Positions 10,457 to 24,100 of a DNA stretch of 64,000 bases are shown here, one piece after another. Where the stretch lies: positions 4,331,662-4,395,661 of the forward strand of contig VFFE01007869.1 of assembly GCA_008921705.1 (NCBI GenBank). The letters are read 5' to 3'. A model generated the notes under the pieces. The model was not told the origin of the DNA and did not search any database. It saw only the letters and a program-made list of their open reading frames with translations. Each line of letters opens with the position of its first letter. Within the stretch, counting starts at the first letter, position 1. Source of the DNA: Burhinus oedicnemus (taxonomy: Eukaryota > Chordata > Aves > Charadriiformes > Burhinidae). A program made the position numbers and the translations under genes.

Positions 10457-12439
10457 AATGGGGCAATGAATAATTGAAAATAATGAGACTGTTACTCATA
10501 TGGTTAAAATTAAGTCCAAGAATCTGTTGACTTAAGATCTCATACTTCCTAACAATGTCTCCTAAGTTCATGGTGTCTGCCTCTAGTTTGTATGGGTTTC
10601 AGTCTTTTCCCATGTCGTTTCTTTCTTCAATTCTTGTCCTTCCAAGAAGAGAGAGGAACATCTATTTACAGTCTGATGAGGAAGACTAAAGGGGCAATCT
10701 AACTTGATGATTAAGAAAAAATTACCTTTATGGTTAAAGTTAGTTAGACTGGATATGGGAATTTCAGGCCCCAGCCTAAATTTTTATCTTGTCCCATGAG
10801 TCCTGCTGAGGGGAAAAAAGAAAACCGTGATACAGTTAGATGATGATGTAACTGTTTTGGTGTTGAGCCTTCCAGGTGTTCTGCAGAGCTCTCCACGTAG
10901 ATGTATGTGATGAGTTTGCACCTTTCAAAAGTAAGATTAACCTCATCTGAAATACCATTTATCTCAGAATGCGCTAATCTGATTTTTTTCCCCTACTTTC
11001 TCCTTTTTCTCCCTAATGTAATTGACAGCAAAATTGAATCGGTTTACTACTGAGTTGGACTTGAAAGGTGAACACTGAATTTTCTATTACTTGATTTTAA
11101 TGCAACGTGTACACCTCACTGTTTGATAAATTCAGACCTGCTGGGCAAAAACTGAGAACCATATTTTGGACACAAAGAATCAGATGTTGACTTACGTTGC
11201 AGAGACTATTGGTTTAAATTTTTAGTTTATGAGAGAAAAAAGGGTTTCTCTGCAATATGGTTTCATACTGGAGCGCCTCCTGTTGGCTGCGTGCCATGTC
11301 TGTGGAGCAGAAGGTTTTCAGGCTAAGGGGAATGCCTAAGGAAAAGCACAACAGGTATAGCGGTACCACCCAAAAAAAACCCCACCTCCACAAACAAACC
11401 CAAACTAACAAAAAAAACCCCCAAAACCAAAAAACAAACCACAAAGAAACTGAGGTCATGAAAATTTTATGAGGCAAATTTTGCTCAGGCCTTGGCCTGA
11501 GGTTAAGCCAAGCAAACAGAACATGGGAAAGCTCTGGGCACAATGTGTGAAATTCCCAGATGTGACAGATAATGGTGTGAGTGCTAACAAAAGTTACAGG
11601 TATGGGGGAGGGCTGGATTGCACAGCTGGTTAAGAGGGGTCATCAGGGAAATGATCAAACCTCACAAATAATTTGAGGGGAGTACTGGGGAGCGGACTCT
11701 TGCAAGGCCAGCTATATCTAGACAACTGTATCTGTAATACTACATAAAACTGAGTTTACCTGGATAACAGTAATGGAAATACTAGTTTTGTGCAGGGAGA
11801 GGCATACACAAGGCAGAGGAAGGGAGGTGAAGAGGATGGCCAAGAAACAAGACAGGGGGCTGATAAAGTGTGCTGGCTGGGGGGGCACCTCTTGGCAGCC
11901 TTGTGCTTGATCACTGCCGCTGGCGCAGGACAGTAAATCAAACTGGTTGTTCTGACCATGCCACAAGAGTCAAAGCTGCTTTTGTGGCCAGGAGCTGGGG
12001 CAGGGAGTCTTCAGCTGTGTGTCACCTCCCTGGGTGGAGAGACAGGTGGCTAGATCATCCTGGTACCCTGTTCGTGCCAAATCCAGGCCTGAAGGCCTGC
12101 AGCTACCTGCTGCTCCCTGACGGCACAAGTGCCCTATGGAAATGGGCTGAGAAATTCCAGAAAAGAGAGTGCAGAGGAGATTCAACAAGAATGAAAAAAA
12201 GGCAAGAATATATGAGAAGAGTGAGAAGTTGAAAGAGATGTTTGCTCCACAAAGAGATGTTTGATAGAGCAAAAAATCGGAGTCAGACACCATAACAAAA
12301 CAGCAATCTGTTGTCCTCTGTTTCTCATGGAGTAGGAAGAAGTCTTTGGCTACTGGGTAAATTCCTAATTATGAAGTGTTGAAAAGCTTTGCTTAGGGAA
12401 GCAAGATCAGAATGAATATCAGGTGTGCCTGGACCTGAC

Positions 12440-12515
12440 AGATCTTGCCTCAACATAAGGAGGTAGGTTAGATAATCTTTTGAGGATTTTCCAATCCTAC
12501 ATTTCTATGGTTTCG
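12440..12515 (+). mobile_element. Old CR1 3' end remnant
   Basis: GTTAGATAATCTTTTGAGG, then TTCCAATCCTACATTTCTATGG resembles a decayed CR1 tail (GACTAGATGATCT, CCTTCCAACCT, ATTCTATG). It is too short and too diverged for a subfamily call. Confidence 0.5.
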
Positions 12516-15500
12516 TGCTCACTTATTTATAAAGAGGCTTTCTTCCACAAATCTAGCAAACAAACCTTTGCCCTGGAAAGGCATTTACATAGCCATATTA
12601 GTGCTGGTAGTAATTAATTTAAATAACTTGTCTCATGAGGTGCTGCTGACTGTTTTCCTTAAGCCTCCAAATAACTGCCACTACTTAACTCTGATGCTAT
12701 TATTGAAATTACGGTTTCTGGTGGAAGTACTATTCCTCTTGTTTGTCTTTCAAAGCATTGTGCTCATCTGTGAGGTATAGCATTAATGATGGTAAGCTTA
12801 TTAAGCATGTGAACAGATGTTTTCGTGTTTTTTAAATACTGGCTCTTGCCATGGCATCTATCCATCGCCAAGAGGAGAAGCCGTGCACAAGGCGTGAACA
12901 CGTTGTATCTCATGTACTGCTTCTCTTTCTTGTAAGTTAGTATAAATGCCTGTATTAATTTTAAATGTGCAGATTATCTGGTTTCATTAGTAGCTTTAGA
13001 GGGTAGGTGTTTAATATTAATAATCACTGTTAGCCTATAGACTTAATTAGGATGAGAAACAGCTGGATGCGGTGCAGAACTAGTCTTGGCTCCAGACGCT
13101 GTGTCTCTCTGCAGCAGGCATGCCCTGATTGCTGAGCTCTTAACTCCTGGCAGCTGAGAACAGCATGTCCTCATGGTTACTTATCAAAACTGCTTTTCCT
13201 TCCTGTTTCTAGGACCCTTTCAAAGGCTTCTGGCTCTTAACCAGAAACCAGGAGCGTGAGCACCTACTGGAACAGTCCCTTGTGGTCAGGCAGTTTTTCT
13301 TCTGTGTGTGAGTAGCTGCCTTTGCTCTCCTAGGGTAAGTTTTCTTGACTTCTGCTCTCAGGGACAGAATACAAGGGTTACTTGGGCCGTCATCAACAGT
13401 TTAATTCATTTGTCCTGGCTGTCCTTAAAAAAATTTTTGCTTAAGCCAAATGCAGTTTTCAACCCATTCAGATATTACCAAGTAGGAAAAACATACAGAA
13501 ATCGAAGAAGTGAAAAGTACAGCAGAACTGTTAAAGTACTCCTTGACTTGCAGAGCTTGTAACTCCAGTGGCACAAATCCAGCACTCGATATTCTGCTTG
13601 GTACAGTATATAAAAACTCAGCAGTGGAGTTATGCAGTCAATTAGCACAGTTCATAAACTATGCAGCTCAATTAAGAAAGCCCTGTATGTGGGGAAACAA
13701 AGTGAATAGAAATAGATGCCTGAAGTAATAGAATATGCAGTTCAATTGGAAAATGATGCAGGTGGTTAACGAAAATGTTATCTGATATGCAAAATGTGAA
13801 TGTCAGAGTGTGCATGCATGCATGTGTATATGTAAAAAAGAGATTGGATGTGTTGCAGTTTGTCCATCACAGGAAGGGAAGCTGCCGAGCACCTGAAGTA
13901 CTGTCTGATGGGCCTGCGGAGATGTTTGTTGCCTATGAGTATTTTGGAACTGTCTCCAAAACAGCAGTGGCTATAAAGAAATGAGTCTGCAAACTTTTTC
14001 TATTTCTGATATACTTTATCAACGAGATGGCACCTAGATGCACAGCAGATGTTGTCTTTTGTGATGCAGATGAGCCTTTTGGAGCAGTGCAGCTGATAAT
14101 GAGCTCTGTGTATTGTTACAAGATAGGGCTGCCAGGCAATAACCACCTACGAACCTGACTAACGAACAGCTACAGTGCTGAGGCAGGGTCTAGCTCCTCT
14201 GAGACAATGGGTCAAATCCTATAGTTTTTAGACTTCGTTCAGGGAAAACCTCTTTTAATTTCAACAGGAGCTTTGACTTTGTCTAGTACACAGGGTTTGA
14301 CCTTTAGAAATAAACAGCTATTCTGAAAGTTTCAAACAAGATTGCTGTGCTTTGCCAATAATTGGAGTATAAGCAGTACTTAGTACGGAAAGAAAAAATT
14401 AAAATAATTAGAAAATAGCTTTAGTAATTAATATGGAATTTGATAGAAATATTAGGTTGACATCTAACATTTTTTATTTGGCAGGACAGTTTACAATCCT
14501 GAATAATCCACTTAGTGTATGAAACTATGCAAGTACACTAAATATTGGGCTGCTGCCAGACAAATGCATGGCCTCGAGATGGTTCTTGTTACCTGGTCCA
14601 TATAGAAACCAAAGATTACTTCATAAACATCTGTGTCGTTATCTACTTCTTTGTCTGGGACAGCAAATGGGCATAAGGTAACTTCAGGAAATACCTACTG
14701 GGAGAACAAAAGATTATAGATCCTTGACTAATCCTTGATTATAGACAACAGGAGTCTCTCTATTAACTTCAGTGGGCACTTGAGACGCTCTGTTATTTCT
14801 GGAGTGAAATATTTCATCCTCACAGGAATGGGAACACCAGGGCGTGTTATCTGAAGGGAAAACAAAATCAAATTGGATATCTCCTATTATGGTAGTGGAA
14901 ACATTGCATCCAGTTCTACAGTTCTTGGACAAAATTAGGGAATTAGGGAACTATATGGCATGTGATAGATAAAGAACTTGCTTACAGAGGAAACATTTTC
15001 ATGGTCCTCAAGGTATTTGTATCCTTGCTGATTCCATCAGAATCAGAGTAATGTTGCCAGGTTTTAAAATTATGAGTGGATTAGGGGAATGTTCGTCAGT
15101 GTCTTGCTTGGCAAGATTTTGAGAGGCATGAGTGCACATATTTAAAGGACAGTGATAGATGGTGCCTGTCTGTCCTCTGCTGAATCTGTCCTTTGACAAT
15201 GCCACTACCAGTGACTGACTACCAGGTCCTACAACACAGAATGGAATTTTGCTATGTGAACTTGTTATTTATCACAACACAGATTTTAACTTCAAAATTG
15301 GATAATTATTAGTCAAACAAGCAAACCATTTGGAGAGGTATGATCTGTGATTTCTACACTATCCTCTTTGATTTTCCATGGCTGACTCTTGGTGTACAAC
15401 AGATTTCTGGCATTGAGACAGACTGCAGGGATGTAAACCTGTTTTTTCCATTAGCCTTTTATGTTAGTAGGTTGGGAGGGGGTTGGATTTTTATGAATAC

Positions 15501-18500
15501 CCTAAATTAAAGAGACTCCAGCCTGACTGGGAAATTAATAGAGCTATCAAAAAACCCACTGTCATTATACAACAATTGTTAATTATTTACAAGCAAACTT
15601 CTGCAAGAACAGTATTGTAGCTGTCAGCATTGTCGTTATTAAAATTAAAATGCTTTGTCTGGGTAGAAGATAACATGACTCATTTAGGCTAAATGCAATG
15701 AATATGGAATATTCTGTTTCTCTTCACCAATTAGTCGGAGAGAGAACAATAGCATGTCTCTTTCCTAGCAAGATGTTTATTTTAAAAAGTCTAACAAAAT
15801 AAATATTTTCAGGGCTTTGTTTAAAAAGGACGTAAATTCATTGTAGCTATTATAATAAACGTTAAACTCAAGGTTTTTTTCTAGGATGGGAAAAACTATT
15901 TTCATAAAGTAAATTCTTCTTTTTCAGATAGTGAAATGTATGTGAAAATCTTTTTGCTTTATTATCACAATATCTTGTTTTGCCTTATTACAACAAATTG
16001 TTTACCGTGTGCATTATATGCTTTAGAGTTGTGAGTGGCTCGAGTACTCTTTGCTGCCTCGGATTTCATTTGTCTTTCCAAGCATATCCTGGTCCAGTGG
16101 TAATTTCTTGGTTCTCTCTGTAGGTGATCACAATTTTTATAAACGGCAAGAGGAAAGTCAGAGAACTTTTAAGACAACTGCGCTGGCTGGCTTGAGTCAG
16201 TCTTCCTGCTATATTCTTTCACATGCCATCTTGCATTAGCTAAGGTTTCATTGTCTTAATGACATTAATGGTTTACAGCAATGAATCCATCAATAAAAAA
16301 GCAGAAGCAAAAGGATTAAGGTATGACTCTGTCAGGGTTGTAAAGGGTGATGCTAGCATGGCAAACCTCTGCAGGGAGCGTACAGATCGGAAGGGATCGA
16401 AGTGCCTAGCTTGGAAAGGGCCACGTCACTGTCTTTCTCCATGGTAATGCCATCAGTCTTCTTTTCAAAGCTTGTTTGGGTCTCACTGATTCTTACTTTG
16501 CTGCCTTATATTCCCAGCCTGCTGTCTGTCTTGGTTTTCTTACTGACTGTGCAGATGATTCTGGGAGCAGAGCACATTTGCCTCAGAGTAAAAGGAACCC
16601 CTTTCTACTCTCCACCTCGTGACATAAAGAGAAAGGGTCGTCTGAGAAGACGGTCAACACTGGCCTTATCCTTTCAGCATAGTTATCAGAAAAGCTTTTC
16701 TGTGTAAATCTTCTGAGGACTGTCATGAGCTACAACTGTAGTTGTGTTTGAGTACGTACAAAACCAGCTTGTGGTTTGACTTTTCCTTCCACATGCAAAA
16801 TTAAGAGATTGTCAGACAGTGGGGGAAATGTTGCTTTGGTTGCTATTAGAAGTCAAAAGTAGGCTCACGGTGAGTGAAGGAATCAACCTCTTAATTTTGA
16901 CTGTACAATGACTTAAGTAGTTACCAGGTGCAGAAGTAAAATCCAAGACCCTTGTTTATGCTCCCATAGTTAGACCATGCTGTCTTTTGAAACTTTTTTT
17001 TCAATCTCTTGTTTAGCAAGTGATTTTTTAGAGTGAGAATATTTATGTTCTCCTATCAGTTTGCAAGCTTTTTACAGTCTCATAGAGGTAGGAGAAAAGC
17101 AAACTGTGTTCTTCATATACATATAAAGTTAAAAGGAAGATGTAGAGAACACACAATTGCATTTTATTTAAAAAACAACAACGAATTTCTTAACATCACT
17201 AGAAGTATGTGTTCACCCACCATTAATTTTGTATTTGGTTGTAGAGGCCATGGTGGAATGAATAAGAGCAAAAAACCTATTTGGGGGATTTGGCATCAAA
17301 ATTGAGGACTCATACTCTATGGAGCAGATTTTTTTAAACTCTGTAATTTATCAATCCTTTCTGTATTGCAAAAAGAGAAAAGCCCTAACAAGAATGGTAC
17401 AAACATGTCTCCTCATTATCTTCAGGCAAACAGTCTTTTCTTCCAGCAGCTGGCTAAGAGTGCTTGACCTTACACTTTGCTGTTCTGAGAGTTGGTTCAT
17501 TTGACATTACTTTGGCCATTATTAGGAAAATGTCAGTGCTGGGACACTCCCAGTGTGGGTTTGCTCCTGTGCTCTCCCAGGAGAGTAGGACATGGCCAGT
17601 GTCGGTTCTGCCAAGATCCTTTGGGTCTGTGTGTAGGGTAGGCTTTAGTCATGGTTGGTTTGTTGGGAATCTGGAATTTATTTATCAAAGGAAAGTTAAG
17701 GGGAAAAGTATACAGACGTGCTTAATGTGGAAGGAAATCATGTTCAGCTTGCGTGCAGAATGCTGCCGGAATGATTTAGAAATAATTTCTCTGCTACGGT
17801 TGCCAAGCTTTGGAGGTGTTCAGTTTGGTCCTGGGCACTGGTTCCACCTGGGCAGTTATGGTTTCGAAGGGCTGGCTGAAGTTCTGTGGTTTGGTGAGAT
17901 GCAACGCGTGCCAACTGAAAGGATGCGTTTCCTCCAGTGTCCTACACTTTCCTGATTTTTCTTTTGGCTAATGCTCCTCCAAAGACACGGAAAGGGTCCA
18001 ACCTTCTCGCCAGCTTCTGAGAAGAGGCCCCATAAGTAATATTAACTTCTGCAATTTCCTCGTTACTCTTAAGCAAGTTATTAATTAACTGAATGTAACC
18101 ACTGGCTGTTGATAAATCCTTTTAACTAATTCAAATTCCATATCAAGCTCGGAGCGTTTTCACTCAAGCTGCTGCTGAAGTTAAGCTTTGTGAAAAATTA
18201 GTTGTGATCTGTTTTTGAGTGCCGGAGTTGGGGAAAATGGAGAGAAGATATTTGTTTGCTTGATTCCACATGACAACTCCAGGGTAACTGAATAGACTGT
18301 ACGGTTGGTTTGACAAGGCTGTGCACCGAGCCAGCAGCCTCGCATACCAGAGACAGGGGGATGGAAGGGGGACTGACAACTGTAATGGATTTTATCAGAA
18401 TTTCTCTAAAGAGCGACAATTTGCCTTCAATTATTAATGTTTTTCAGAGGTTTCTCTTCTGAGAGGTATGAATAACTAACTAATATAACTAATAACTAAT

Positions 18501-19581
18501 ATGCATTCATGTAACATTTTCAATAATGAATAAATTACTGCATGGAAACAAGTTGAGTAGCAGATCCAAATATTAAATAATGGAAGAGGTTTTTGAGAGT
18601 GTAGGAAATGTAGTCTTTAATAGTGTAACTGTTACTGTTTTTTCTGTGAGTGCAGAACTGTGGTGGTTATATGTATAAATGTATTACAATGATGTTTGTG
18701 GAAAAAAAAACCGTTGTGAGTTACCTTGAAGTGCCACAGAAAGAAAAAGCAGCGCCTGTGTGTTGTGGTGTGTGACAGCAGGTACGTTAATCCCGCAGTG
18801 CTCTTGACTTATCCTGGGGCTCAAATTGTTTTACTTTCCTCCCCATGCTCAGGAGGCACTTTGTGCCCCGTGCTGTAGGATTATTGTCTTACGTTAGGGG
18901 AACTTTGAAAATGCAGGCTAGGGAAGCTGTTTGCCCTATTAAAACATGTGCTAAAGAGAAACTGGAGTGGATTGCCAGGTACCTGGGAGGAACCTTAGGA
19001 TGTTTGATGATTGTTCGGTGAACTGCTATTTCAGGAGACTTTGAGAGACATTGACTTGGCATTTATTTATTGTTCTAGTCCAATTTTTCCTTCCAGAGTG
19101 GCGGTCCCAGAGACCCTATCCTGTAGTCCCTCATGCTCTGTTCCATTTAGTCTTTCATTCTCTTTAAGCAGAAATACATATTTATAAATTTTGTAAAATT
19201 TTATAACAAGGTTTTTTTTCTGTAACATCACTACAGTCTTGAAAATTTGTCACAGATATGAAAGCTCGTTAAGCAACGCTTGAAAACAGCCAGCTTTTGA
19301 CAGCATCACCATGACAATGAGCGTATTGGTATTTGTTATATGAAGCAATTCATGCCCTATTAGCAGTGTTGTTTATTTTAACATAATATTTTAATATCAT
19401 GAAGATATTTAGAAGTGGAATTCTTACAAACCTGTCTTACCGATGTTAAAAAGTGCTAAGTCTTACAAAGTGTTGTATATAGCATTGGTGCTGAAACAGC
19501 AGTCAAATATAAACCTTTGTGATTTCTTATATACTGAAAATTATAGAAAACTGTCTCAACAGCACATAGGTTATCAAGTAG

Positions 19582-19617
19582 ATATATGTGTGTGTACATA
19601 TATATATATAAAAAAAA
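19582..19617. repeat. TG/TA microsatellite with A-run
   Basis: A short TGTGTG stretch, then alternating TA, then a run of A residues. Confidence 0.8.
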
Positions 19618-21066
19618 ACTTTGTCAAGTTAACAACTGCAAAAGTAGCACTTAGCAAGTTTATAAGTACATTCTTACCACTCTGCATCAGTTGAGTTCTG
19701 CATGGATTGTGCAGCCAAAATTGCCTTGGAGATCTGTGAAATCTGGTTCACTTAAAGCAGCATCTGACCTATAAAACCAACTGATTAAGCCAGTTTATCT
19801 CAGGGGACAATATTTACACGCTGGTTTATATGTAGGAAGAACACTAAACTTTCTTCAAACTAAGGGAGTAGTATAAGCCTGCAGTTCTGGTAGAAGAGAT
19901 GGATCTAAAAGAGGCTGTATAATTTCTATGATTATTTTGCAGTTGCCTCCAATAAGAAAACTGCTTCCTTGCGTATAAGAACTGGATGTTGAGAGCAAGT
20001 CAGTTCGCAGCTCCCAGGACTGCAGCAAGGTGTTTCATTAGCAAAAAAAAAAAAAACAAAATTAACCCTAGCCTAATTAGTAGACTTCATAATTTATTGT
20101 TTCATCATCTGGTCCAGCTCAGCATCCATGGGATTTCTAGATGACATGAAGTGTGGAAACCTGTCATGACAGAAAAAAACCAGAGAGGCTTGTAGGAAAC
20201 AATGGTTGTCTTGTGGGAAGAGTTTAAATATATGCAGCTGATCCCATGGGAACTGCTGTAGTCTATTCACCCTCTGTGAAAATGATGCTCTTTCAATATA
20301 ATCTTTAATCCTTTTCTTTCACTGAAAAATGTGAGAACTTTATTTAAAAGTTTTGAAAGACTGCTCTATTTTAGTGAGTAAATGCTTTTCAAACATGAAA
20401 ATAAATCAAATTATTAGGGTAACATGGAGAGGGAAAGGTCTCTAAAATATCTTGCAATATTCTGTCCATAAATTGCATACATGAATGTTCTTGGGAAACT
20501 TTCAGGCTGAAAATAACCAGGAAATGTATCCAGGCTTTCTTTTTTGCTGGCTGGGCACATGTGGGGAAGGAAGTGTCCAGCAGTCTTGGAGATATTACAA
20601 ACTTCTGTAACTGTTTGAGACATACTTTTTCTAATTCCACAAAACAGATTTTTCCTCTGAGATGAGGGAGAAGGATTTCAAGAGAAGGGACCCCTATCAT
20701 ATGCACAGAATAAAAGTTTGCTTTGAAGATGATTCTGATCTTCCCCCTATTCATGGAAAAGTAAAATAAAACTAAATATGCAGTTGTTGAAAACATTTGT
20801 CCCCACCCCCAGAGAGAATGGAAATCTAAACCTTGCTTTGTTCAATCCATGCATGTGTGAATAACATCACAAACTCCCACAGGGTTTAGTAGAGCTGCTG
20901 TCCTGTTTGGTTTTTATGGGACCACGTGCTAAATATTAAACCCTGTTTGGTGAAATACACAGTTGTATTCCTGGAGGTATCATGCAGCGTATATTTTATA
21001 GTCTGCACACAGAGTGCTGAAAAGGCAAAGAGTTACTAATACTGTTTTGCTTTTGCTTTCCTATAG

Positions 21067-21137
21067 CGTCTTTCATCCAAGGCATCCGAAGCAGTTCATA
21101 CAATCCAGTGTATTAAGCATGGCAGCATGTCTGCAAG
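21067..21137 (+). other. Candidate non-coding 5'UTR exon of VEPH1
   Basis: This 71-nt segment is bounded by a good acceptor (pyrimidine-rich TTTTGCTTTTGCTTTCCTATAG) with a branch-point-like TTACTAAT about 30 nt upstream. Its donor, CTGCAAG followed by GTAAGG, is close to consensus. It lies between the CpG island and the first VEPH1 coding exon. It contains an ATG at 21119. If spliced to 27285, that ATG opens a short frame which stops upstream of the VEPH1 start, so it would be a uORF. The exon is predicted from splice signals alone, and cryptic sites of this quality occur by chance in introns. Confidence 0.3.
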
Positions 21138-24100
21138 GTAAGGAAATTGGTTTTGTTTGGGTTTTTTTGCTTGTTTTTTTGTTTTTCCTTTTTATAGTTA
21201 GATTAGTCAAAGCATTGAGCTGTGATTTGCCCAAGATTGCCATGGTAAAGCAAGACCTCTGGCCTCCCAGTCCTTTGATAGAAGTCTCTCCATTTAAGGG
21301 GAATTCTCAGATCACCTTTCTCTCCTGTGTAATTTACTTGGCACTTAAATCTACGTGACTTTTTTGAACTGGTTGCTCGGTTTATACCTTTTAGATTTCT
21401 TTCTTTAATATTTTTAGAAAAGTGAACATTACCTTTTGTTTATCAAAGAGCTTTGGCAGCAGTGGTAGCTTGGTCCTTCAGTACAGAATGAGAAACACCA
21501 GCTGGAAGCACTCCAGTTGGGAGCTGTGCGGCAGATTTGAGGAGAACCATGTATGGCGCCCATGGCGAACTGAGTGGTATGGAGGAGAATGGGGTTTGGG
21601 AAGTGCTGAATGAATCTTGGATTCACCTGGGAGCCCTGGCTGTACGCTGGGTTTGGAGTATCATCTGTCCTCAGTGCAGCTGCAGCAAGGGGATGGTTTG
21701 TACTCACAGCCTGTTGGCTCTTGGTGTATTCAACTGCAGCTGGCCAGTGGCTTTGAGAGCCTGCAGGGACTGTCCCCGATGGCGGTGGGTTATGGATTTT
21801 GCTGCAGGGGTGAGTTAGCTCGGGACTTAGTACTGAGGATGCTTAACCTCCTCCTGAAAGGCAGTACTATGTAAGTTCATGTATAAGATTGGTTCAACAG
21901 TATGGTAAAGTCTTAATTGCCTCTTGCTTTGCAGTGAGCAAACTAGAAGATACTGTAAGGTTCACTTAACATGAACTCTAGGTGGCCTGTGTTTCCTAAA
22001 ATTCCTTAAATATAGTGAGGGTTTTCTCAATTTACGTTGCTTAGCACAGAACTGGATTAACAATATTATTGCACAGTTCTTTGAAGGTTACACTTTTGTT
22101 TTCAGTGGGGTAGCACCTTCTGGTAAAATCAAGCAACAATACTTACTTTTCAAGTCTTCTGAAAGTTAAGGAAATAATTCTTATTTCTTGTAGAACTTCC
22201 TCCACTGTAAATTTAAACATTTTTATCCTCTCCTCTTCCTCTTTGATTTAAGAAATTTATTTTTTTTGTCCTTGTAATGTCTTTCTGCAGAACCTGAATT
22301 CCTGATAAAACTGTAAGACTCTGTCTTTTAGCTCAAAGTTCAATTGGCTTTTGGATGCCCTTAGGTCCAACTGCCCTTTTACATGGAATTTTTATTGTTA
22401 ATCTTCTATTATTGGGGGAATTATTTTGCAAACAGACCAATTCAATTGCTTCAAGCTCTGAAACCTGTCAGGCTAGCTTTTATTCCGATTGCTTCTGATA
22501 AGGAGCTTTGGTAAGAATGCTGTGCCTCCAGCAAGTTGAGAGACTCACCTTGGAGGGGAACAGCTTCAAGGTCCCAGGGAACGCACAGCTCTTTCAGCTT
22601 GTCATGAAACGGGAAACTAAGTGTTGAATATCAGAATCAAAACTTTGAATTAGATGTGGGACTGCACTGCAAACCAGTGGAAATGGCCTGTGTTAGAAGC
22701 CGAGTCTTTTTTTCCCTGCATAATGATGACTTGAAGTTCGTTACAAGAGCTGGAGTCACTGCTTTGTTTCCCACGTTTTGACCATAGGAAGGTATGGATC
22801 CCTGCTGCAAAGCCCCCAGCCTGTGCCGATGGGGAGCCACACAGGGTGTGCAAACTTTGGCAAGATCCTTTGCCTCTTTTCCATTGCTTGTGTACATGGA
22901 ACGCAAATATATGTCTGATCTGTCTCAGATGTGGATCTGGCAGATAGAGTACTCTCTGTCCTATCTGAATGAGAAGATAACGACAGGTGATGTGGAGTCA
23001 AGGTGATGAGATACCTTGGGAACCATACTCTGAAGCAATTCTATCATCCAACCCGACCCTTTTTAAAAAAACGGTTGAAAAAAGATGACATTTTACAAGA
23101 CGCGTGTACTATATTTTTCCTTTTCCTCAGTGCCAGCTACCTATTAGTAGGAAACAGGACAATCTTGTAGTGAGCAAGGAGATGCTTAAGGGACAATTCT
23201 CTCCTTTTAAGACCTATGCAAGAGAAGTATTTTCAGCACTGTTACATAATGTAAATATTAAGATGATTTGCTATAATTCCATTTCAAAGAGCTTATAGTG
23301 AGTAAATGTTTTCCTGTATTGTCCTTAGTGTTGTCTATAAAAGTTACATAAAAAGTGTCTGTTCATCAGGTAGAGAACAGGGCCTTCCGGAGAAACAATT
23401 CTTCTGCAGAAGCACATCGAGTAGGGTATCATTTGCAAAAGGCCAAGAAGGGGCTGCTGTGTTTCAGTACAGCTGATCAAAGGGAGGGTTCACGTGGATC
23501 TTCATTCCTAGGGCATTTTTCTAAATAGTGTGCAGATTTTGTTGTGCTGCTTACGAGAGTAATGTTAAAAGCCAAAGCAAACTTCAGACCCTCTTTTGTA
23601 TTCCTGTAAAGTGTTACAGAGCGATCGCATTTAGTCCTTTGGACAGAAACTCTCTTCTGTAGCAAGTTTGTTCGCTTGCTCTTTTTCTTTCAAACGCTGT
23701 GAGCTCGCTGAGGGGTTTTTTTTACCTTCTTCCCAGGGAAGGATAGCTTTCCACTAACACAGAGAGTTCTGTTTTCGCTATTAAAAGCAACTGCCCTCAA
23801 GTGGAGTAGGCTTTGTATTTTGTCCTAGAAACAGAGCGGTTCATTCAGAGATAAGGCCTCCCTGCATTTAGGTTCCTTTAGTCACCTGACGGAGCCACTG
23901 GTAACTTTTAGGCTGCTTTAGTCTGCATTCCTGAGATGCCTTATTCCTGGCACTGCAATTAACAGCTTCAGGTTCACTGCTTGCCACCCGATTCCCCAGC
24001 GTTCCACTAGCTGTGCCCTCGGCTGCTGCCTGGGGTAGCAGGAGAGCAAAGCAAATGGTCAGGCTTTGTTTCCAGGAGCACCAGCTTTGCACCTGTAACC

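Larger units (their letters stand above)
10457..21066. other. Long non-coding stretch upstream of VEPH1 coding exons
   Basis: If VEPH1 starts at the CpG island, this is its first intron. I see AT-rich DNA, an A/C-rich low-complexity tract (11367-11450), an old CR1 tail (about 12440-12515) and small microsatellites (near 13808 and 19582). No coding exon, tRNA or conserved ORF was recognised. Open frames of up to about 163 codons occur (for example 17464-17955) but resemble no protein I know. Confidence 0.5.

Noticed and set aside
17464..17955. 163-codon frame upstream of VEPH1
   Set aside because: No domain, no splice context and mixed composition. Probably chance.
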